DNA from: Ovis canadensis
Lineage: Eukaryota > Chordata > Mammalia > Artiodactyla > Bovidae
DNA: 64,000 nt
NCBI RefSeq assembly: GCF_042477335.2
Contig: NC_091245.1
Location: 227,043,501 to 227,107,500 of the forward strand
Direction of reading: 5' to 3'
The notes under the pieces were generated by a model, which was not told where the DNA came from, made no database searches, and saw nothing but the letters and a program-made list of their open reading frames with translations. The position numbers and the translations under genes were made by a program. Positions 57,018 through 64,000 of this stretch are shown here, in pieces; the stretch's first letter is position 1, and every line of letters starts with the position of its first letter.

Positions 57018-57572
57018 ACTGGGGCTTCCCTGGTGGCTCAGGCTTCACTAGCAGCTCAGATGGTAAAGAATCTGCCTGCAGTGTTGGAGACCTGGTTTCA
57101 ATCCCTGGGTAAGGAAGATCCTCTGGTGAAGGGAATGGCTACCCACTTTATGTTCTTGTTTGAAGAATTCCATGGACAGAGGAGCCTGGCAGGCTATAGT
57201 CCACGGGGTAGCAAAGAGTCTGACAGGACAGAATGACTTTCACTTTCACTTTTCCTGGTAGCTCAGCTAGTAAAGAATCTGCCTGCAATGCAATTTGGAT
57301 TCCTGAGTCAGGAACATCCCCTGGAGAAAGGGATAAGCTACCCACTGCAGTATTTTTGGACTTCCCTGATGGCTCAGCTGGTAAAGAATCCACCTGCAAT
57401 GCGGGAGACCTGGGTTTGATCCCTGAGTTGTGAATATCCCCTGGAAGAGGGCATGGCAACCCACTCCAGTATTCTTGCCTGGGAAGTCTCATGGACAGAG
57501 GAGGCTGTGGGCTATAGTCCATTGTGTTGCAAAGGAGTTGGACACAACTTAGTAACTAAACAAAACAAAATA
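57018..57572 (+). mobile_element. Trimeric Bov-tA array (three heads)
   Basis: Unit 1 (57018-57250) is a full Bov-tA whose head start is partly duplicated (CTTCCCTGGTGGCTCAGG then CTTCACTAGCAGCTCAG). Unit 2 (about 57251-57357) has only head and start of body, TTCCTGGTAGCTCAGCTAG to CCCACTGCAGTATTTTT. Unit 3 (57358-57572) is complete, ending AACTAAACAAAACAAAA. The joins are direct and on one strand. Confidence 0.88.
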
Positions 57573-58184
57573 ATGACATAGTTTTTAAACAGTTTTCTTA
57601 TAAAAATATACTTTGTGCAAAAATACATAAATATCATATGTACATAAATATACATACATATCAATAAGGTTTATTTTCTTTGTGAAACATACAGATTCAA
57701 TGTTCTATACCTAGAGCTAAACCTGCTCTAAATATATATGACTATGAAAAACCTTATTGTGTAGACAATTTTCTTTGACACCATAATTTTAATAATTGCA
57801 TAAAACCAAACAATCAAGAAGAAACATCAAATGTAAAAATTGTGTTATTTTCATACTTGGCTGGTCAGCTGACTGATTCTCGTAATTAATTTAAAACATT
57901 GTTATTTTGAGATGTCTCCTTTCTTTCCAGCTTCATTGTAGTTTTTACTTAGTGTCAGACCGAATCCCTCATCATCAACACTAAAAGCCTTAGAGGATGC
58001 ATTTTTAATTAAAAGAACTAATTACCTTTGAAATTTAAGTGACTTTATACTTCTGCCACATACAGTACTTTATAACAAAAGTTTATTGGCCTCTTTCTCT
58101 TTGATTATATTTAGAAACAGAAATATTGTCTCAAAGGAGTATACAAAAGTAAACTAGATGCCACATTGGATTTTGAACTTATTT
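57573..58184. other. No gene seen
   Basis: Unassigned AT-rich DNA, with some TACATAAATA-type repetition near 57625-57665. Confidence 0.4.
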
Positions 58185-58192
58185 AAGACATT

Positions 58193-58661
58193 ACTTTGCC
58201 AACAAAGGTCCGTCTAGTCAAGGCTATGGTTTTTCCAGTAGACATGTATGGATGTGAGAGTTGGACTGTGAAGAAAGCTGAGCACTGAAGAATTGACACT
58301 TTTGAACTGTGGTGTTGGAGAAGACTCTTGAGAGTCCCATGGACTGCAAGGAGATCCAACCAGTCCATTCTGAAGGAGATCAACCCTGGGATTTCTTTGG
58401 AAGGAATGATGCTAAAGCTGAAGCTCCAGTACTTTGGCTACTTCATGCAAAGAGTTAACTCATTGGAAAAAACTCTGATGCTGGGAGGGATTGGGGGTAG
58501 CAGGAAAAGAGGACAACAGAGGATGTGATGGCTGGATGGCATCACCGACTCAATGGACATGGGTTTGGGTGAACTCAAGGTGTTGGTGATGGACAGGGAG
58601 GCCTGGCATGCTGCAATTCATGGGGTTGCAAAGAGTCGGACATGACTGAGCAACTGAACTG
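58193..58661 (+). mobile_element. BovB LINE tail, exact ends
   Basis: From the DITLPTKV region to GAGCAACTGAACTG. TSD AAGACATT (58185-58192; 58662-58669), which also matches the element's own GAGACATTACTTTG at the 5' junction. The frame 58328-58528 encodes [41 protein letters not shown]. It belongs with the copies at 19066 and 35406. Confidence 0.95.
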
Positions 58662-58669
58662 AAGACATT

Positions 58670-59410
58670 GAAAGCTTGAAGTTTATAAATGTCTTTTTCT
58701 TAATCTTTAACATTTTAAGATGCTGTTTCTATTACTGCAAGAAGGAAATATGAAAAAGATGACTTTTCTTTGCCCCTTGCCCTATATAGATATTCCATTT
58801 TAGCTGTCATGACATAGTTTGTCAAATTATGTCCTAGAGAACAGACATTAAGATTTTCAGTTTTTCTTTAGCTGTGGCAACTTATTGAATGACAAATGTT
58901 GCAGCCATATTTATTACAGAAATGATGCTGGTGAATTTTTGAAAATTTGCTATCCACATGAATTAAGTTTTCTGGGTTTTATTCTTAGGCCATATGCTAA
59001 ATTCCAATTCATCTTCATTTCTATCCCTTAGAAGAGAAAAGAACCTTATTAATAAATATTTGAAACAATGCTTTTGTTATTTATATTCAGATGAATTCTC
59101 AGGTAGGACAAGATTTAATCATGCAGTCTGTCAATAGTAGCACAAATTTAGTTTTTGAAAACCAGGTATATATTTTTTTCTCAGAATAATGTCCCCTTTT
59201 TTATAAGTCTGTTTTTATAAATCTATATAACCAAGTGTACCTAAAATTTTAACATATGACTGGCTTCCATTTCCTTTATGAATAACCCTATTTACTTAGT
59301 GACTACAATGGAAAGCCTTTAAAAAATTGTTTAAAAGGAAGTATGAAGACTATGAATTCTAAGGTTTCTAAAGAAATTTCCACTCTTTGTGGAGAAAAAT
59401 AAAGTCAAAT
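58670..59410. other. No gene seen
   Basis: Unassigned AT-rich DNA. Confidence 0.4.
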
Positions 59411-59418
59411 ATTCTTCA

Positions 59419-59557
59419 GTCATGGAGAAGGAAATGGCAACCCACTCCAGTGTTCTTGCCTGGAGAATCCCAGGGACGGGGGAGCCTGGTGGGCTGCTGT
59501 CTCTGGGATCGCACAGAGTCAGACACAACTGAAGCGACTTAGCAGCAGCATCACAGC
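59419..59557 (+). mobile_element. Bov-A monomer with TSD
   Basis: A single Bov-A unit, CATGGAGAAGGAAATGGCAA to GACTTAGCAGCAGCATCACAGC. 8-bp TSD ATTCTTCA (59411-59418; 59558-59565). It corresponds to the second half of a Bov-A2, so a 5'-truncated Bov-A2 is the simplest reading. Confidence 0.93.
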
Positions 59558-59745
59558 ATTCTTCAATCAAAAAGTGAAAAAGCTAAAACCTAATAATAAA
59601 TTTAGTATTAACCTAGTAATTGTGCAACATTACATAAGCTACTTTTCTTTTTATAAGTAAGATTAATTGCTGTGCCTAACTTATGGGATATCATGAGGAT
59701 TAAAACACAGTAGTTATCAGGATTTTTGATACATGTTAAAACACT

Positions 59746-59948
59746 TGGTGGCTCAGACGGTAAAGCGTCTGCCTACAATGCGGGAAACCTGGGTTCGATC
59801 CCTGGGTTGGGAAGATCCCCTGGAGGAGGAAATGGTAACCCACTCCAGTACTCTTGCCTGGAAAATCTCATGGACAGAGGAGCCTGGTAGGCTACAGTCC
59901 TTAAGAATCGGACACGACTGAGCGACTTCAATTTCACTTTCACTTTTC
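59746..59948 (+). mobile_element. Bov-tA SINE, good B box
   Basis: Head begins TGGTGGCTCAGACGGTAAAG (first bases missing), B box GGTTCGATCCC (59792-59802), body and CTTTCACTTTTC tail. TSD AAAACACT (59738-59745; 59949-59956). A small deletion removes CATGGGGTCGCA in the tail. Confidence 0.94.
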
Positions 59949-60107
59949 AAAACACTAAATAATAGTTAATTATGGAAAAATACACAGAACTCACTATAAA
60001 GGCCAGATCAACTTTATAAATAGAAAAATAAAACACATGAAGCAACAGGTAAAATGATGTCTAAGTGATAGACGCTAATTTGTGCTTTTTGAAACAGAAT
60101 TTGAGTA

Positions 60108-60172
60108 TGCTGCTGCTGCTGCTGCTAAGTCGCTTCAGTCGTGTCAGACTCTGTGCAACCACATAGACGGCA
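60108..60172 (-). mobile_element. Short Bov-A2 tail fragment, antisense
   Basis: A CTG run (complement of the AGC tail) followed by CTAAGTCGCTTCAGTCGTGT to CATAGACGGCAG. It is truncated after about 65 bases. Confidence 0.88.
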
Positions 60173-62701
60173 GAGATAAAAATGACAGTAGAAAATTCAG
60201 AGTTCAAAACAATTCACACTAGTCATAGTGATCTACTAGCCTGCTGACAGCAATAAAAGAAGTATGAGACATCTATTACTATTATCTTTTGACCTTAGAA
60301 ATAAAAGTCAGTACTTATATCAGCAAAAATGGGTTTATTCCAAAGAGCAGGGAATTGTAATTCAGGACGAGCTAGCCATGGCAAAAGCAATAGGCAAGTT
60401 CAACAAACAAAGGAAAGGATCATTATTTTATAGAGAAAAAGAAAGAAGTTAAAATAGGTTGTTTGAATAAAAATCCATTGGAGCAAAGTGAGATTTCACG
60501 TGATGACAGTTTCTCATTGGCCAGTTGCTGGAGTAGTCAATTTCTTATAGGGAATAGAATATATGTTTCCCTATTGGGGGCTGTTATTAATGATCCTTTT
60601 CTGTTGATGATTTGTTTTGTGGCCTGTAATTGACAATTCTTCCTGTAATTCATATGGAGTGTTACTGCATGAGAGATCCGTTTCCAATTCCATTTTAGTG
60701 AAGTCCCCCTTTATTAATTTTTACACATTCAACAGTAATGGAAATGAAAAATGTATTTAATAAGCAATAAAACAAAACAAAGATTTTGCAAATAAACATC
60801 AAATTTTATGTTTTGTGGCATTATAGTAAGTAAATGCAATTTTTAGACTTAAAGGATTCTAGCTGGCAGTGGAAATCAGAATGGAAGAATAGATGAGGAT
60901 GGAAGTAAGGAGGTGATATTGAAGCAGATATGAAACCAAATTAAGTGTGAATTTCCAGGACTTTAAAGTAAAAGTGAATCCAAGTCATATCAGAATAAAA
61001 TAAAATATAATTTTATTACATAGTTTCAAAGTTTAAATAGATGGAAACCATGTAATACATTAAAAAGAAATGGTTCAAGTTGCAGCTTTTTCTTTTACCT
61101 CTGTGTACCTTGATAGAGCAAGATAAATAACCAAAGTATAGTTTCCTCTTTGATAAAATGTATATGATGTACTATGAGCAAGATAATATCTCCTGGTATT
61201 ATCTCATAAAATTATGTCATTAGATCTAGCTTCTGTTTGAATAGTTTTTTGTTGTTTTTTTTTTTGTCTTTGATAGCCAATACAAAGATAGTATGTATAA
61301 TCCTTAGCATGAAACTGTGGTAACATGTAAATTAAATAAATGACATTAGAATTGTGAACATTAAGAAAAGGACTAGATCTCAATCCTTCAAGAATTGGAA
61401 GACTGTATTATACTTTTAAATAATAAGAATTTAGAGGACAAGAAGTTTGGGGCTGGTGCAGGTAGAAGAGAATTATACTGCAATATATTATGCACCTGGT
61501 TTGAAAAGGATGTTCTCTATCAGGTGGAATTAAAATAAAACTACCAGAAGCACAGAGTTTCTATTAAAGAAACAGTTTTCTTTTGTTTAAGTTATTAAAA
61601 TTCAAATGTCTTTATTAGATTTTTGTCTTACCTAGTTTTATTTTTCCCCAGTGGTAATAACTGTCTAATACCACACAACCAATTTAAATTCAATCCAACT
61701 GATAAAACAGATCGTGTTATACCACAAGGGATTCTGACCAAACTCTCTAACTCTGCTTTCCCACAGAGATTATATTCATAAATGTTTCCTCAGCCATTAT
61801 CCAAATTACAAAGCAAAAGTAAACTTTTATATAAATATAGTTTGAAAGCAGGTGGTGTTTTGATTATTTGCATCTGAACATTCTAATGAAGCCATGGGAT
61901 ATGAATAGATGGTAATTTATTGAAAGAAATGAAAAGGGAGTTTTTAGATGAAAGCACAGGGTAAGAAGAATGCTTCATGAAATAACCAAGTATGAAATTT
62001 AAATTCTCCTGCTGAGTCAAATATGCCTTGACAATGTCAATGAACTTGGAGAAAAATGACAGAATGCTATTATATGCTCAAGTTTCCAAAATCCATGCTG
62101 TTAGCTATTGTAAATATTGCAGTATACCACGGAAAGGAATGCTTTATGTTTATATTCATTTTTTTGCCTAAATATTTTGCCTTTTAGATTGCTATAAATT
62201 ACAGCTGAGTTCAGAAGATATGTAATAAAGATTTATAAAACTTTTCCCCCTTTAAAAAAAATAAAATGGCAGTACATAGTTGACTTCTGACTTTAAACTT
62301 TATTATATATTTTTAATCTTAGTTATTATCTACAAAGACCATAAATTCCCTTATCCTCAATATGCCTACAACTGTGTATGTTAACTTTTTGGAAATATTT
62401 TCACTCTCATTGCTGAACATGTAGTTACAGAGTCCAGTGAAAGTAGAAATGGTCAATTGTATCAGAAAGCTACTATTTTTGTTCAATTGAAAAAAAAAAT
62501 TACCAAAGGCCTCGGGGAAAAAATATTTGCCAAATAACATGTAAAATGAAAAATCACAATTTAGAATATTCTTTTTAATTATCACAATAAACGAAATAGG
62601 TTTGTTTAAAATTCTGAGGCCTATGGCAATAATTTCTATTTTTAAACATTTGATAAACATGTTAAAATAAAGATCTGTAACATGTGAATTAATAATTATT
62701 T
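60173..62701. other. About 2.5 kb with no gene; possible old LTR at left
   Basis: 60300-60720 (GGGTTTATTCCAAAGAGCAG; CTCATTGGCCAGTTGCTGGA) has an LTR-like look in reverse but I cannot name it. The remainder, 60720-62701, is the longest featureless AT-rich stretch here. The frame 62319-62660 (113 aa) has no recognisable domain. Confidence 0.35.
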
Positions 62702-62712
62702 CTATTAACTTT

Positions 62713-63208
62713 TAGTTCAGTTCAGTTAGGTGCTCAGTCATGTCCAACTCTTTGCAACCCCATGGACTGCAGGACTCCAGTCCTCCCTGTCCATCACCAA
62801 CTTCTAGAGCTTACTCAAAATCATATCCATTGAGTTGGTGATGCCATCCAACCATCTTTCTGTCATCCCCTTCTCCTCCTGCCTTCAATCTTTCCCAGCA
62901 TCAGGGTCTTTTCCAATGAGTCAGCTCTTCGAATCAGGTGGCCATGGTATTATAGTTTCAGTTTCAACATCAGTCCTTCCAATGAACACCCCAGACTGAT
63001 TTCCTTTAAGATGGACTGGTTGGATCTCTTTGCAGTCCAAAGGACTCTCAAGAGTCTTCAACACCACAGTCCAAAAGCATCAATTCTTCTGCGTTCAGCT
63101 TTCTTTATAGTCCAACTCTCATATCCATACATGACTGCTGGGAAAACCATAACCTTGACTAGGTGGACCTTTGTTGGCAAAGTAATGTCTCTGCTTTTCA
63201 ATATGCTG
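62713..63208 (-). mobile_element. BovB LINE, antisense, exact ends
   Basis: Starts TAGTTCAGTTCAGTTAGG and runs back to the SILKSRDI coding region (CTGCTTTTCAATATG). Perfect 11-bp TSD CTATTAACTTT (62702-62712; 63209-63219). Sequence such as TTGAGTTGGTGATGCC and GCCTTCAATCTTTCCC places it among the older copies. Confidence 0.95.
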
Positions 63209-63399
63209 CTATTAACTTTAACAACACAGAAGTAGAATAAGGTTGAGTTTATGGGTAGTGGTAGGTATATTTTAATGAGAACAAAAATTTTACCATATAT
63301 TTTATGCTGTCATCATTTAACAGAAAGTTTAGTATCATAATTTATTGCTCTTTCTGACTCACATACCAAGTCAGTCACCAGTTACTATTAATAAAACCC

Positions 63400-64000
63400 A
63401 GTAATATTTGTTAAAATTGGCTACTTTTCATTCTTCACACTTCTGCCTTCATGTAGACCTTTATCTTCTCTTATTTGAACTATTTTAAGGGTCTTTCTTG
63501 CTTTTCTATACCAGACTTTCTAGCTTAATACATTCTGAATATGCCTTTCAAAATTACTTTTAAAAGAAAACAAATAATTTTACTCTACTATAAACCTCTT
63601 TTGTTTATACAAATTATAAGGTATAAAAACCACTTGCTAATTTGGCCCTTATAATTTGGCCCAATCCACTCTCTCCTGTATCCTTTCAATTCGTCAGTTC
63701 CCACAGACATGCATTTTCACTTTACATTGAATAGAATACTGTTCCAGATTTTTTCATGAGTCATTATCTACATATATTATTTCTTCTGCCATGAGTGACC
63801 ATAATCATTAATAATTTGATTAGCAATTTATATATGTCCTCTCAGACTTGGTTCAGTTGTCACCATCACAATGAAACTATCCCTAATCTTTCTAGGAAGA
63901 TTTGGTTTCCCAGTCTTATAATTTCCTGACACTTAATTTTCTACACTATAATAAAACTTACCACATTCATGGTCATTAATTTGTTAAGACCTTTTGTTAT
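63400..64000 (-). mobile_element. Probable L2 LINE, antisense, cut by window edge
   Basis: The last 160 bases (TTGGTTCAGTTGTCACCATC, AACTATCCCTAATCTTTCTA, AATAAAACTTACCACATTCA) follow the reversed L2 3' core. 63400-63840 may be its continuation but is more diverged. No coding. Confidence 0.4.

Noticed and set aside
62319-62660. 113-codon antisense frame
   Set aside because: No family resemblance; Lys/Ile/Phe/Asn-rich as expected from translated AT-rich DNA.

Overview
The window looks like non-coding DNA of a ruminant, most likely cattle or a close bovid. The evidence is its repeat content: many copies of the RTE-type LINE BovB, the SINEs that borrow its 3' tail (Bov-tA with a tRNA-like head; Bov-A and Bov-A2), ruminant L1 3' ends and one CHR-type SINE. 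These lie over an older mammalian layer of L1, L2, MIR, MLT1-type LTR and Tigger fragments. I cannot tell cattle from buffalo, yak or sheep by eye. I see no host exon, splice-flanked reading frame, CpG island, tRNA or rRNA gene. Every open frame above about 100 codons is repeat-derived or its antisense shadow.

Layout. 1-6.9 kb: BovB at the left edge (1-620), a second BovB (2125-3413), a CHR SINE (3871-3990), then an old L1 entangled with a split antisense BovB (4825-6925). 7-15 kb: old L1 carrying an MLT1 LTR that carries a BovB tail (8.7-9.8 kb), a 43-bp BovB scrap, a Bov-tA, a Tigger end, a short BovB, and a 1.9-kb antisense BovB split by a Bov-A2 (12831-14735). 15-24 kb: ruminant L1 end, L2, the least decayed BovB ORF end (19066-19831), several SINEs, MIR and L2. 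24-36 kb: BovB copies at 24455, 29350, 31568 and 35406, a young L1 tail (28181) and an old L1 end (34203). 36-48 kb: SINEs, an L1 fragment containing a U6 pseudogene (40.5 kb), an L1 tail split by Bov-tA, BovB 41941-43486 and an LTR at 44.8 kb. 48-64 kb: possible old LTRs, dimeric and trimeric SINE arrays, a 5'-inverted BovB (53798-55258), a ruminant L1 end (55.46-56.10 kb), BovB tails and L2 at the right edge.

By my hand-drawn boundaries BovB covers roughly 15 of 64 kb. No copy reaches the endonuclease domain; all retain only reverse-transcriptase and downstream sequence. Many insertions have clear target-site duplications (TSDs), so their ends are exact. Between them they show tail-only insertions, nesting, twin-priming inversion, internal permutation, homopolymer expansion and SINE concatenation. 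I found no new gene system. The most unusual items are the split BovB/L1 mosaic, the inverted BovB, the permuted Bov-tA/BovB composite, the L1-U6 junction and the G-rich Bov-A2.
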